Origin: Kytococcus schroeteri
GTDB lineage: Bacteria; Actinomycetota; Actinomycetes; Actinomycetales; Dermatophilaceae
Direction of reading: 5' to 3'
NCBI RefSeq assembly: GCF_002847825.1
Contig: NZ_PKIZ01000023.1
Span: forward strand, 1 to 40,184
Length of the DNA stretch: 40,184 nt
Shown: positions 23,790 through 32,056 of the stretch, in pieces
How the letters are laid out: the number at the start of each line of letters is the position of its first letter
Position numbering within the stretch: the first letter of the stretch is position 1
Position numbers and translations under genes: made by a program
Notes under the pieces: model-generated
What the model saw: the letters and a program-made list of their open reading frames with translations, nothing else
Databases searched by the model: none
Told to the model about the DNA's origin: nothing

Positions 23790-25919
23790 ATGACCAGCAG
23801 CACCCAGGACCGCGCGCTCGAGGCGCTCCGCCGCCTCGTCGGACGTGAGGACGCCACCTTCCGCGACGGCCAGCTCGATGCCGTGCGGGCACTCGTGGAG
23901 GACCGGTCGCGCGTGCTCGTCGTCCAACGCACCGGGTGGGGCAAGTCGGCCGTCTACTTCGTGGCCACGGCACTGCGCCGCGCCGAGGGGGCCGGCCCCA
24001 CCGTCATCGTGTCCCCACTGTTGGCCCTCATGCGCGACCAGGTCGCCGCGGCCGGCCGGGCCGGGGTGCGCGCGGTCACCATGAACTCCGCCAACGCCAC
24101 GGAGTGGGACGAGGTGCGTGCCGCGCTGGCGGCCGACCAGGTGGACGTTCTCCTGGTGAGCCCGGAGCGGCTCAACAACCCGCGCTTCCGCGAGGAGCAG
24201 CTGCCCGAGCTCAACCGCCGGTGCGGCCTGCTCGTGGTCGACGAGGCCCACTGCATCAGCGACTGGGGGCACGACTTCCGTCCCGACTACCGGCGCATCC
24301 GCACCCTGCTGGCCGAGCTGCCCGGCGACACCCCCGTGCTGGCGACCACGGCCACGGCCAACGAACGGGTCGTCGCCGACGTGGTGGAGCAGCTCACCGT
24401 CGGCCCCGGTGGCACCGCCCACCCGGTGACCACCATCCGGGGCGGGCTGGCCCGTGACTCACTGCGGCTGGGGGTCCTCCTCGGCCCGGGAGGGCGCCCT
24501 CTCTCCCCGGAGCAGCGGCTGGCGTGGATGGTGGCGCACCTCGACGACCTGCCCGGTTCCGGCATCGTGTACTGCCTCACGGTCTCGGCGGCCGAGGACG
24601 TGACGGCGGCGCTCGCCCAGGCCGGCCACCGGGTGGCCGCGTACACGGGACGCACCGACTCCGACGACCGCGCGCGGCTCGAGGCGGCGCTCAAGGACGA
24701 CGAGGTCAAGGCGCTCGTGGCCACCTCGGCCCTGGGCATGGGCTTCGACAAGCCGGACCTCGGCTTCGTCGTGCACCTGGGGGCGCCGAGCTCGCCGGTG
24801 GCCTACTACCAGCAGGTCGGTCGTGCCGGTCGCGCTACCGAACGGGCCGACGTGGTGCTGCTGCCCGGCACCGAGGACCCCGACATCTGGCGCTACTTCG
24901 CCACCGTCTCCATGCCCCGCCAGGAGCAGGCCGATGCCGTGCTGGCCGCCCTGGCACAGGCGGGGCGCCCGCTCTCCACGCCCGCCCTGGAGACGCTCGT
25001 GGACGTGCGCCGCACCCGGCTGGAGCTGCTGCTCAAGGTGCTCGACGTCGACGGGGCGGTCACCAAGGTGCCCGGTGGCTGGACCACCACCGGCGAGCCG
25101 TGGGCCTACGACGCCGAGCGCTACGGCCGGGTGGCCGAGGCGCGAGAGCGCGAGGCCGCCCTGATGCGGGAGTACCAGACCACCACCGGGTGCCGCATGC
25201 AGTTCCTGCAGCGCACCCTCGACGACGCCACCGCCGAGCCGTGCGGACGGTGCGACACCTGCGCGGGCCCGTGGCTCCCCACGGACGTCCCCGACCAGGC
25301 CGTGGAGGTCGCTCGCGGGGCGCTGGGTTCCAGCGGCGTGGTGCTGGAACCCCGGGCCCAGTGGCCCACGGGCATGGACCGCCTCGGGGTGCCGGCCAAG
25401 GGCCGCATCCCGGCCGACGAGCAGCTCGAGCCGGGGCGCGCGCTGGCCCGCCTCAGCGACCTCGGGTGGGGACAGCGTCTGCGCACGGTGCTCGCCGAGG
25501 ACCAGCCGGTGCCGGACGACCTGGTGCGCGCGGTGGTGCTGCTGCTCGCCGACTGGGGCTGGGCGGAGCGGCCCGTCGGCGTGGTGGCCGTGCCGTCCCG
25601 CCGTCGCCCGCAGCTGGTGGGCTCGCTCGCCGAGCGCATCGCCAGCATCGGGCGCCTGCCCCTGCTCGGGACCCTCGACCTCGTGGACGGTGGCCCGGTG
25701 GGCGAGCCCGGGGGCAACAGCGCCTTCCGCCTGGCGGGGGCGTGGGAGCGCCTGGCCGTCGGGCCGGACCTCGCCCGCGCCCTCGGGGCCACGCCGGGTC
25801 CGGTGCTCCTGGTCGACGACCTCGTGGATTCGCGGTGGACCCTCACCGTGGCCGGGCGGGCCCTGCGACGGGCCGGGGCCGACGCGGTGCTCCCGCTGGC
25901 GCTCGCCGTCGAGGGCTGA
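23790..25919 (+). CDS. RecQ-family helicase with C-terminal phosphoribosyltransferase-like domain
   Basis: A 709-aa DNA helicase. Walker A is QRTGWGKS (46-53), motif II is DEAH (151-154) in VDEAHCISDWGHDFRPDY, motif III is TATA, and motifs V/VI are TSALGMGFDKPD and QQVGRAGRA. A RecQ zinc-binding segment follows (TTGCRMQFLQ...CGRCDTC). There is no HRDC domain; instead residues about 500-709 end in GPVLLVDDLVDSRWT (670-684), the PRPP-loop motif of type I phosphoribosyltransferases, as in ComF-type tails. It should unwind 3'-tailed or structured DNA in repair; the role of the tail is unknown. The start follows the conserved N-terminus; CAGGGT lies 6 nt upstream. Confidence 0.9.
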   Translation: MTSSTQDRALEALRRLVGREDATFRDGQLDAVRALVEDRSRVLVVQRTGWGKSAVYFVATALRRAEGAGPTVIVSPLLALMRDQVAAAGRAGVRAVTMNSANATEWDEVRAALAADQVDVLLVSPERLNNPRFREEQLPELNRRCGLLVVDEAHCISDWGHDFRPDYRRIRTLLAELPGDTPVLATTATANERVVADVVEQLTVGPGGTAHPVTTIRGGLARDSLRLGVLLGPGGRPLSPEQRLAWMVAHLDDLPGSGIVYCLTVSAAEDVTAALAQAGHRVAAYTGRTDSDDRARLEAALKDDEVKALVATSALGMGFDKPDLGFVVHLGAPSSPVAYYQQVGRAGRATERADVVLLPGTEDPDIWRYFATVSMPRQEQADAVLAALAQAGRPLSTPALETLVDVRRTRLELLLKVLDVDGAVTKVPGGWTTTGEPWAYDAERYGRVAEAREREAALMREYQTTTGCRMQFLQRTLDDATAEPCGRCDTCAGPWLPTDVPDQAVEVARGALGSSGVVLEPRAQWPTGMDRLGVPAKGRIPADEQLEPGRALARLSDLGWGQRLRTVLAEDQPVPDDLVRAVVLLLADWGWAERPVGVVAVPSRRRPQLVGSLAERIASIGRLPLLGTLDLVDGGPVGEPGGNSAFRLAGAWERLAVGPDLARALGATPGPVLLVDDLVDSRWTLTVAGRALRRAGADAVLPLALAVEG

Positions 25920-25988
25920 CGGACCACGGGGGCAGGAATCCCACCGGGGTGGGACCACGGGATGAGTCCGCGGTCGGGTCCCCGTTCC

Positions 25989-25994
25989 TACCGT
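25989..25994 (+). promoter_or_regulatory. -10 element (TACCGT), leaderless start of the ABC operon
   Basis: TACCGT, then GTGCGC, then ATG at 26001. The spacer is identical to that before the YigZ gene (GTGCGC). Confidence 0.45.
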
Positions 25995-26000
25995 GTGCGC

Positions 26001-26915
26001 ATGGACGTCTGGAGCACACGGTCGCTCACCAAGCGGTTCGGCACCTTCACCGCGGTGCAGGACCTCGACATCACGGTGGGGGAGGGGGTCACCGGCGTCG
26101 TCGGCCACAACGGGGCGGGCAAGTCCACGCTGATCCGCATGCTCCTGGGCCTCGAGCCGCCGACCTCCGGCACGGCCACCGTCTTCGGCATCGACCCCGC
26201 CGAGGACCCACGAGGGGCCCGGGCCCGGGTGGGCTTCATGCCCGAGTACGACTGCCTGCCCCCGGACGTCAGTGCGGCGCGCGCGATCATGCACTACGGC
26301 CGGGTCTCCGGCCTGCCGCGCGACATCGCCCGGGAGCGGGCCTCGGACGTGCTGCGCCACGTGGGCCTGGAGGAGGCGCGGCACCGCCCCGTGGGCACCT
26401 ACTCCACCGGCATGAAGCAGCGCGCCAAGCTCGCGCAGGCCCTGGTGCACGACCCCGACCTGGTGATGCTCGACGAGCCGACCAACGGCCTCGACCCGGC
26501 TGGACGCGACGAGATGCTCGACCTCGTGCAGCGCATCGGGCACGACTTCGGCATCTCGGTGCTCGTGACCTCGCACCTGCTGGGCGAGCTCGAGCGCATC
26601 TGCGACCACGTCGTGGTGCTGGACGGCGGCCGTCTGGTGACCTCCGCCGCCATCGGCGACCTCACCGCCGACACCGGCGCCCTGGAGGTGGAGGTCGACG
26701 GGGAGGGGGCGACCTCCGGCCTCATCGCCGGGCTGCACTGCCGCGGCATCGAGGCGGGCCGCAGCGGGAGCCGGGTGGTGGTCCCCGACGGGTCGGGCGA
26801 CGCCCGTGCCGCCGTCGTGGAGCTCTGTGCGCAGAACGGGTGGGGCCTCTCGCGGATGACCGCCGCGCGCCACCAGCTGTCCGAGCTGTTCCTGGGAGAG
26901 GACGACGCCGCATGA
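26001..26915 (+). CDS. ABC transporter ATP-binding protein (first of two)
   Basis: A 304-aa ATPase of the ABC-2 (CcmA/NatA-like) class. Walker A GHNGAGKST (35-43), signature YSTGMKQR, Walker B LVMLDEPTNGLDP, and the switch histidine in VTSHLLGELER. A C-terminal regulatory extension (about 215-304) follows. It powers the membrane protein encoded by the next gene; the direction is probably export, substrate unknown. ATG 26001 is preferred over the in-frame ATG 25962 because of the leaderless -10 and domain start. The stop overlaps the next start (ATGA). Confidence 0.92.
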   Translation: MDVWSTRSLTKRFGTFTAVQDLDITVGEGVTGVVGHNGAGKSTLIRMLLGLEPPTSGTATVFGIDPAEDPRGARARVGFMPEYDCLPPDVSAARAIMHYGRVSGLPRDIARERASDVLRHVGLEEARHRPVGTYSTGMKQRAKLAQALVHDPDLVMLDEPTNGLDPAGRDEMLDLVQRIGHDFGISVLVTSHLLGELERICDHVVVLDGGRLVTSAAIGDLTADTGALEVEVDGEGATSGLIAGLHCRGIEAGRSGSRVVVPDGSGDARAAVVELCAQNGWGLSRMTAARHQLSELFLGEDDAA

Positions 26916-27820
26916 GCACCCCCGACCGCACCGACCCGGCCGCCGCGCCGCGGTCGGTCATCCACGACCTGGGCTACCAGGGCTACGACGGGCCTCGGAC
27001 CGGGCGCATCGGCACCCTCGGCTACATGGTGCGCCAGGGGTACGCCTCGGCCTTCGGTCTCGGGCGCACCTGGAAGGGCAAGGTCATGCCGTGGCTCTGC
27101 CTGGCGCTCATGTCTGCCCCCATGCTCATCACCGGCGCCGTGATGGTGATCTTCGGCGGCCTGGCGGAGGAGCCCATCTTCCACCCGGCCCGCGTGCCCT
27201 ACGCGTTCGCCACCTTGGTGGCCCTCTTCGCCGCGGTGGCCGCTCCGGTGCTGTTCTCCGCCGACCTGCGCTCCCGCGCGATCGTCCACTACCTGTCCCG
27301 GCCCCTGAGCCGCACCGACTACGTCCTCTCCCGGCTGGGTGCCCTGGTGCTCGCGCTGTTCACGCTCCAAGCCGTGGGCATCCTCGTCGGGACCCTCGGC
27401 TGGTGGCTGGGTGGCGGTGACGCCGGAACCGTCTGGGGCGCCGCGCTGGTGGGTGCCCTGGGTGCGCTCCTGGTGTCCGTCGCCGTGGGTACGCTCGCCG
27501 GCCTCGTGGCCGCGCTCACCCCCCGACGGGGTGTGGCGACGGCCGTGATCCTCGGCGTGCTGCTGGTGCTGGGGGCCGTGGTCAGCGTGGTCAACGAGGC
27601 CGTGGCGTCCATGGGCAGCCAGCACGGGCTGATGGCCCGGTGGGCTTCGCTGCTGAGCCCCAACACGGCCGTGGAGCGGGTGCTGGCCTGGCTCACCGGC
27701 AACGAGGAGCTGACGCCGGCGCTCGACGACGCCACCGCGGCCGGGTACCTGGTCGTGCTCGTGGTCGCCTGCGTGCTGGGGATCCTGGGCCTCGTGGCCC
27801 GCTACCGGAGGGTGAACTGA
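26912..27820 (+). CDS. ABC-2 type transporter permease
   Basis: A 302-aa membrane protein with about six transmembrane helices, following a conserved cytosolic N-terminus (VIHDLGYQGYDGPRTGRIG). The loop LFSADLRSRAIVHYLSRPLSRTDYVLSRL is typical of ABC-2 permeases, between helices 2 and 3. It starts inside the stop of the first ATPase gene and its own stop overlaps the second ATPase start (TGATG), so all are translationally coupled. It partners the adjacent ATPases; the substrate is unknown. Confidence 0.88.
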   Translation: MSTPDRTDPAAAPRSVIHDLGYQGYDGPRTGRIGTLGYMVRQGYASAFGLGRTWKGKVMPWLCLALMSAPMLITGAVMVIFGGLAEEPIFHPARVPYAFATLVALFAAVAAPVLFSADLRSRAIVHYLSRPLSRTDYVLSRLGALVLALFTLQAVGILVGTLGWWLGGGDAGTVWGAALVGALGALLVSVAVGTLAGLVAALTPRRGVATAVILGVLLVLGAVVSVVNEAVASMGSQHGLMARWASLLSPNTAVERVLAWLTGNEELTPALDDATAAGYLVVLVVACVLGILGLVARYRRVN

Positions 27821-28743
27821 TGGCCACCGTGACGATCGACGGCGTGTCCCGCTGGTTCGGCGACGTGGTCGCCGTGAACGACGTGACCTTCGACCTGGAG
27901 CCCGGCATCACCGGGCTGCTGGGCCCCAACGGTGCGGGCAAGTCCACCCTCATGGCGATGGTGGCCGGGTTCGAGTCCACCTCGGCCGGCACCATCACGC
28001 TCGACGGGGAGCCGGTGCGCGGCAACCCCGGCATCTACCGGCGCCTGGGCATGATGCCGGAGACCGAGGCCATGTACGACGAGCTCACCGGGCGTGAGTT
28101 CGTCACGGCCATGGCCCGCCTGCACAAGCTGCCGGACGCCCGCGCCGCCGCCCGACGGGCGCTCGAGGTGGTGGACCTCGTCGACGCGGCCGACCGCCGG
28201 GTGGGCAAGTACTCCAAGGGCATGCGACAGCGCGCCAAGATGGCCGCCGCGCTCGTCCACGAGCCCGAGGTGCTGCTGCTCGACGAGCCCTTCAACGGCA
28301 TGGACCCCGGTCAGCGCGTGCGCCTCATGGGGACGCTCCACGAGTACGCCGACCGCGGGGCCACCGTGCTCGTGAGCAGCCACATCCTCGAGGAGGTGCA
28401 GCAGCTGGCCGGCACCATCCAGGTGATGCTGGCCGGACGCCACCTCGCCTCGGGCAACTTCCGCGAGCTGCGACGCCTCATGACCAACCGGCCGCACCGA
28501 TACGCGGTGCAGTCGTCCGACGACCGTGCCCTGGCCGCGGCCCTCATCGCCCGCGACGGCGCCTCGTCGGTGGCCCTGGGGGAGGGCGCCGCGTCCGGGC
28601 TCGAGGTGCAGGTCACCGACTTCGAGGCGTTCTCGCGCCTCCTGCCCGCCGTGGCGCACCGCGCGGGCATCGCCCTGCACAGCGTGCGCCCCACCGACGA
28701 GTCGCTCGAGAGCGTCTTCGGCTACCTCGTGGAAGGACGGTGA
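27820..28743 (+). CDS. ABC transporter ATP-binding protein (second of two)
   Basis: A 307-aa ATPase: Walker A GPNGAGKST (35-43), signature YSKGMRQRAKM, Walker B VLLLDEPFNGMDP and switch VSSHILEEV. The C-terminal extension (about 215-307) ends in TDESLESVFGYLVEGR, the tail typical of ABC-2 ATPases. It is a paralogue of the first ATPase, and together they suggest a heterodimeric motor or two linked exporters. The start overlaps the permease stop; the stop lies 5 bp before the next ATG. Confidence 0.92.
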   Translation: MATVTIDGVSRWFGDVVAVNDVTFDLEPGITGLLGPNGAGKSTLMAMVAGFESTSAGTITLDGEPVRGNPGIYRRLGMMPETEAMYDELTGREFVTAMARLHKLPDARAAARRALEVVDLVDAADRRVGKYSKGMRQRAKMAAALVHEPEVLLLDEPFNGMDPGQRVRLMGTLHEYADRGATVLVSSHILEEVQQLAGTIQVMLAGRHLASGNFRELRRLMTNRPHRYAVQSSDDRALAAALIARDGASSVALGEGAASGLEVQVTDFEAFSRLLPAVAHRAGIALHSVRPTDESLESVFGYLVEGR

Positions 28744-28748
28744 GGTCC

Positions 28749-29459
28749 ATGACGATCGCCACCATGACCTGGCGGGCGCTCTCCCGTGGGCTGCGCCCCC
28801 TGCTCCTGCTCGCCCTGCCGGTCGGCGGCCTGCTGCTGGCGCTGCTGCTGCGCGTGGTCGCCGAGGGGGGTGATCCCGTGCTGGCCGACCAGGTGGTGCG
28901 CGACCTGGGCACCTCGGTGGTCGTGCCGCTCACCGCCCTGCTGGTGGCCGTCAACGGCCTGGGCAACGAGGTGGACGACTCCTCGGTGGTGCACGTGCTG
29001 GCCACCCCCACCTCGCGGGCCTCCGTCCTCGCCCAGAAGATGCTGGTGGTCTGCGGCGTCTCGGCGCTGCTCGGCGCCCTGACGGCCGGGGGCATGGCCG
29101 GCGTGATGGGCTCCGAGGAGGTGACCTCCTGGGTGGTGGCCGGCGCGGTCTCCGGCCTGGCCAACGGGGCGGTCTTCACCGCGCTCTCGGCCTGGGTCAA
29201 GCACGCGGTGATGATCGGCGCGCTCTACCTGGTCCTCTGGGAGGGCATGCTCATCGGGCTCGCGCCCCGCGCCCGCTTCCTCAGCCTCCACCACGCCTCG
29301 ATGGCGGTGGCCGAACAGTTCCGCGACGCCCGGGCCTCGGTGGACCTCACCGACCTCAGCGCCACCGGCGGCGTGATGGTGCTGGTCGTGGCCCTGCTGC
29401 TCGGGTTCGTGCTGGCCTGGTGGGCACTGCGCAGGATGCGACTGGCCAAGGGTTCGTGA
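28749..29459 (+). CDS. ABC-2 type transporter permease (second)
   Basis: A 236-aa integral membrane protein with about six hydrophobic segments (LLLLALPVGGLLLALLLRV, VVPLTALLVAVNGLG, ... GVMVLVVALLLGFVLAWWAL). The segment LGNEVDDSSVVHVLATPTSRASVLAQKML is the cytosolic loop expected in ABC-2 permeases. ATG 28749 follows GAGG at short spacing; GTG 28740 overlaps the previous stop and is an alternative. It is the last gene of the four-gene ABC operon. Substrate unknown. Confidence 0.85.
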   Translation: MTIATMTWRALSRGLRPLLLLALPVGGLLLALLLRVVAEGGDPVLADQVVRDLGTSVVVPLTALLVAVNGLGNEVDDSSVVHVLATPTSRASVLAQKMLVVCGVSALLGALTAGGMAGVMGSEEVTSWVVAGAVSGLANGAVFTALSAWVKHAVMIGALYLVLWEGMLIGLAPRARFLSLHHASMAVAEQFRDARASVDLTDLSATGGVMVLVVALLLGFVLAWWALRRMRLAKGS

Positions 29460-29472
29460 CACTCTTCGGTGC

Positions 29473-30993
29473 ATGAGCCGCACCACACCGTCGTCGGAGG
29501 CGTCGGGGGCCAGTGCCCTCGGCGCCTCCGACGTGTCCGGGCCAGCGTCGCCCGCCTCCTCCCTGTCCTCCTCGCTCGTCGAGACCACCGGCTTCGAGGT
29601 GGTGGCCGAGTCCGAGCGCACTGGCAGGCCGTCCGACCTCTTCTGGCCTTGGTTCGCGGCCAACATCAGCGTCTTCGGCCTGTCCTACGGCACGTGGATC
29701 CTCGACTTCGGCATCAGTTTCCGGCAGGCCCTGCTCGTCGGTGTCCTCGGGGTGTTCGTGAGCTTCCTCCTCTGCGGCGTCGTCGCCCTGGCCGGCAAGC
29801 GCGGCTCGGCCCCCACCATGGCGCTCTCCCGTGCGCCCTTCGGCGTGCACGGCAACAAGCTGCCCGGTGTGGTCTCGTGGCTGCTGTCCATCGGGTGGGA
29901 GACGGTGCTGGCCATCCTCGCGACCCTGGCCACGGCCACCATCGCCGAGCGCCTCGGCTGGGGTGGTGGCACGCTCACCAAGGTGGCGGCCGCGGTCGTG
30001 GTGGCGGGCCTCATCATCACCGCCGCGGTCCTGGGCTACCGCGTGATCATGCGCCTGCAGTCGGTGCTCACCTGGCTCACCGGCGCCATCACCGTGCTGT
30101 ACGTGCTCCTCACGCTCGACGAGGTCGACCTCACCGCGGTGCAGGGCATCCCGGACGGCTCCGCCCAGGCGATGGTGGGCGCCCTCATCATGACCATGAC
30201 CGGCTTCGGCCTGGGCTGGATCAACATCGCCAGCGACTGGTCGCGCTACCTGCCGCGCTCCACCCCCGGCGGTCAGGTGGTCTTCTGGAACACCCTGGGT
30301 GGTGCGCTGGCGCCGGCCCTGCTCGTGGTCTTCGGCCTGCTGCTGGCCGGGTCGGACGAGGGGCTGCGGGCCGGCATCGCGGCCGACCCCATCGGCGCGC
30401 TGGCGGCGGCCCTGCCCACCTGGTTCCTCGTGCCCTTCCTCGTCGCCGCGGTGCTGAGCCTCGTGAGCGGCGCCGTGCTGGGCATCTACTCCTCGGGCCT
30501 CACGCTGCTCAGCCTGGGTGTGCGCCTGCCCCGCCCGATGGCGGCCGGCGTCGACGGCGTGCTGCTGACCGCCGGCACGCTGTACGTGGTGTTCGTGGCC
30601 GAGGACTTCTTCGGTCCCTTCCAGGGCTTCCTCATCACCCTCGGCGTGCCGATCGCGGCCTGGGCGGGCGTCCTCATCGCCGACATCCTCATGCGCCGCC
30701 GCGACTACGACGAGGCCGCGCTGTTCGACGCCCGCGGCCGCTACGGGTCCGTGGCCTGGGGCCCGGTGCTGCTCATGCTGCTGGCCTCGGTGGTGGGCTG
30801 GGGCCTGGTGACCAACTCCTATGCCGACTGGCTGGGCTGGCAGGGCTACCTGCTCGGCCCGCTGGGGCTCGGCGGCCGCGAGGGGGCGTGGGCGTGGTCC
30901 AACCTCGGCGTGCTCGTGGCACTCGGTCTGGGCTTCCTCGGCTACCTGCTCGTGGGCCGGGGCCGCGTGCGCCGGCAGGAGGAGCGGGCGTGA
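29473..30993 (+). CDS. NCS1-family nucleobase (cytosine/purine) permease
   Basis: A 506-aa membrane protein with about twelve transmembrane helices after a Ser/Ala-rich 35-residue N-terminus and RTGRPSDLFWPWFAANISVFGLSYG, the NCS1 start. TM3-like ALSRAPFGVHGNKLPGVVSWLLSIGWE and TMTGFGLGWINIASDWSRYLP are the characteristic substrate-site regions of CodB/PurP-type carriers. It should import a nucleobase, hydantoin or related compound with Na+ or H+. The downstream hydrolase starts within its stop codon (GTGA), suggesting import followed by hydrolysis of an amide-like substrate (inference). Confidence 0.9.
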   Translation: MSRTTPSSEASGASALGASDVSGPASPASSLSSSLVETTGFEVVAESERTGRPSDLFWPWFAANISVFGLSYGTWILDFGISFRQALLVGVLGVFVSFLLCGVVALAGKRGSAPTMALSRAPFGVHGNKLPGVVSWLLSIGWETVLAILATLATATIAERLGWGGGTLTKVAAAVVVAGLIITAAVLGYRVIMRLQSVLTWLTGAITVLYVLLTLDEVDLTAVQGIPDGSAQAMVGALIMTMTGFGLGWINIASDWSRYLPRSTPGGQVVFWNTLGGALAPALLVVFGLLLAGSDEGLRAGIAADPIGALAAALPTWFLVPFLVAAVLSLVSGAVLGIYSSGLTLLSLGVRLPRPMAAGVDGVLLTAGTLYVVFVAEDFFGPFQGFLITLGVPIAAWAGVLIADILMRRRDYDEAALFDARGRYGSVAWGPVLLMLLASVVGWGLVTNSYADWLGWQGYLLGPLGLGGREGAWAWSNLGVLVALGLGFLGYLLVGRGRVRRQEERA

Positions 30994-31607
30994 GCGCCGG
31001 CCGACCGGAGGGTGCGGGACCGGTGGACGTGGTCGACGCCGGCCTGGGGGCGATGGGGGTGGCGCCCGAGCCGTGGCTCGTGGTGATCGACCCGCAGCGC
31101 ATCTTCGCCGACCCCGCCACGAGTCCGTGGGGCTCGCCGATGTTCGCCGAGACCGTGCCGGCCATCCGCCGGCTCGCCGCGGCGCACCCGGGCCGGGTGG
31201 TGGTGACCCGCTTCGTGGCCGACGAGGAGCCCACCGGTTCCTGGGTGCCCTACTACCGGGAGTGGTCCTTCGCGCAGGTGCCGGACGCCGACCCGCTCTA
31301 CGAGGTGGTGCCGGAGCTGGCCGACCTGGACGCGCTGGTGGTCACCGAGCCGACCTTCGGCAAGTGGCACGACATGCTGCAGGCCGTGGTGGGGGAGAAC
31401 GCCCACCTGCGCCTGGCGGGGGTGGCGACCGACTGCTGCGTGGTCGCCACCGCCCTGCCGGCGGCGGACGCGGGGGCCTTCGTGGAGGTGGTCACCGACG
31501 CCTGCGCCGGTTCCACACCCGAGAACCACGAGCTGGCCCTGCGGCAGATGGCCCTCTTCGCCCCGCAGGTCACGCAGGTGACCACCTCGCAGGTGCTCGA
31601 CGACTGA
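30990..31607 (+). CDS. Isochorismatase-family cysteine hydrolase
   Basis: A 205-aa cytosolic hydrolase with the family triad: Asp34 (LVVIDPQRIF), Lys125 (FGKWHD) and Cys150 (VATDCCVVAT). The family includes nicotinamidase, N-carbamoylsarcosine amidase, ureidoacrylate hydrolase and isochorismatase; the sequence does not say which. GTG start overlaps the permease stop, with AGGAGG upstream, so it is in one operon with the NCS1 carrier, which favours a nucleobase or ureide substrate. It ends directly against the convergent L36 gene with no gap. Confidence 0.88.
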   Translation: MSAGRPEGAGPVDVVDAGLGAMGVAPEPWLVVIDPQRIFADPATSPWGSPMFAETVPAIRRLAAAHPGRVVVTRFVADEEPTGSWVPYYREWSFAQVPDADPLYEVVPELADLDALVVTEPTFGKWHDMLQAVVGENAHLRLAGVATDCCVVATALPAADAGAFVEVVTDACAGSTPENHELALRQMALFAPQVTQVTTSQVLDD

Positions 31608-31730
31608 TCAGCCGGCGCGGCCCTTCATGCGGGGGTTGTTGCGGTTGATGACGTAGGTGCGGCCGCGGCGGCGCACCACCTGGGCGCCGGGCTGGCGGGC
31701 GAGCGAGCGCAGGGAGGCGCGGACCTTCAT
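31608..31730 (-). CDS. rpmJ: 50S ribosomal protein L36, zinc-independent type B
   Basis: A 40-aa protein: [10 protein letters not shown], then [24 protein letters not shown]. It matches the YkgO-type L36 and lacks the CxxC...C...H zinc ribbon of the standard form (MKVNPSVKKICDKCK). It is therefore the 'C-minus' paralogue used when zinc is scarce. Its ATG overlaps the rpmB stop (ATGA), so it is coupled to L28 under the same Zur-type box. The standard L36 should be encoded elsewhere. Confidence 0.94.
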   Translation of the reverse strand: MKVRASLRSLARQPGAQVVRRRGRTYVINRNNPRMKGRAG

Positions 31731-31966
31731 CGGATCACCTCGCCGCGGGCGAGCATGTCCTGCACGACGGCGTCGATGCCGCGCTTGTCGATGGTGCGCA
31801 GGCCCTTGGTGCTGACGTCGAGGCGGACGGTGCGGCCCAGGGAGGGCACGTAGAAGCGGCGGCGCTGGACGTTGGGGGTCCAGCGGCGCTTGCTGCGGCG
31901 GTGGGAGTGGCTGATGGTGTGGCCGAAGGAGACCGTGGCCCCCGTGACCTGGCAACGTGAACTCAT
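31727..31966 (-). CDS. rpmB: 50S ribosomal protein L28, zinc-independent paralogue
   Basis: A 79-aa protein: CQVTG, then [31 protein letters not shown] and [17 protein letters not shown]. Only one cysteine is present, so the two CxxC zinc knuckles of the zinc-binding form are missing; it resembles mycobacterial RpmB2. It assembles into the large subunit in place of the zinc form and frees zinc. The partners often found in such operons (L33, S14, S18) are absent here. A Zur-type palindrome lies 22 bp upstream of the ATG. Confidence 0.95.
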   Translation of the reverse strand: MSSRCQVTGATVSFGHTISHSHRRSKRRWTPNVQRRRFYVPSLGRTVRLDVSTKGLRTIDKRGIDAVVQDMLARGEVIR

Positions 31967-31987
31967 GGGGCGGGACCGTATCTCACC

Positions 31988-32002
31988 TGAGAACCATTCT
32001 CA
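31988..32002. promoter_or_regulatory. Zur-type operator upstream of rpmB-rpmJ
   Basis: On the minus strand TGAGAATGGTTCTCA, a near-perfect 7-1-7 palindrome that fits the Zur pattern TGANAATGNTTNTCA. It lies 22 bp before rpmB, over its likely promoter, and about 42 bp before the -10 of the divergent helicase. The box and the zinc-free paralogues support each other. Confidence 0.82.
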
Positions 32003-32056
32003 AACAGGGTCGGTGCCGCCCTTGGGCTGTCGGTGCCCGGTGCGATGATGGGCGCG

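Noticed and set aside
24459..26873. Long minus-strand open frame opposite the RecQ and ABC genes
   Set aside because: It spans two real genes and an intergenic gap and has no recognisable domain; a shadow frame.
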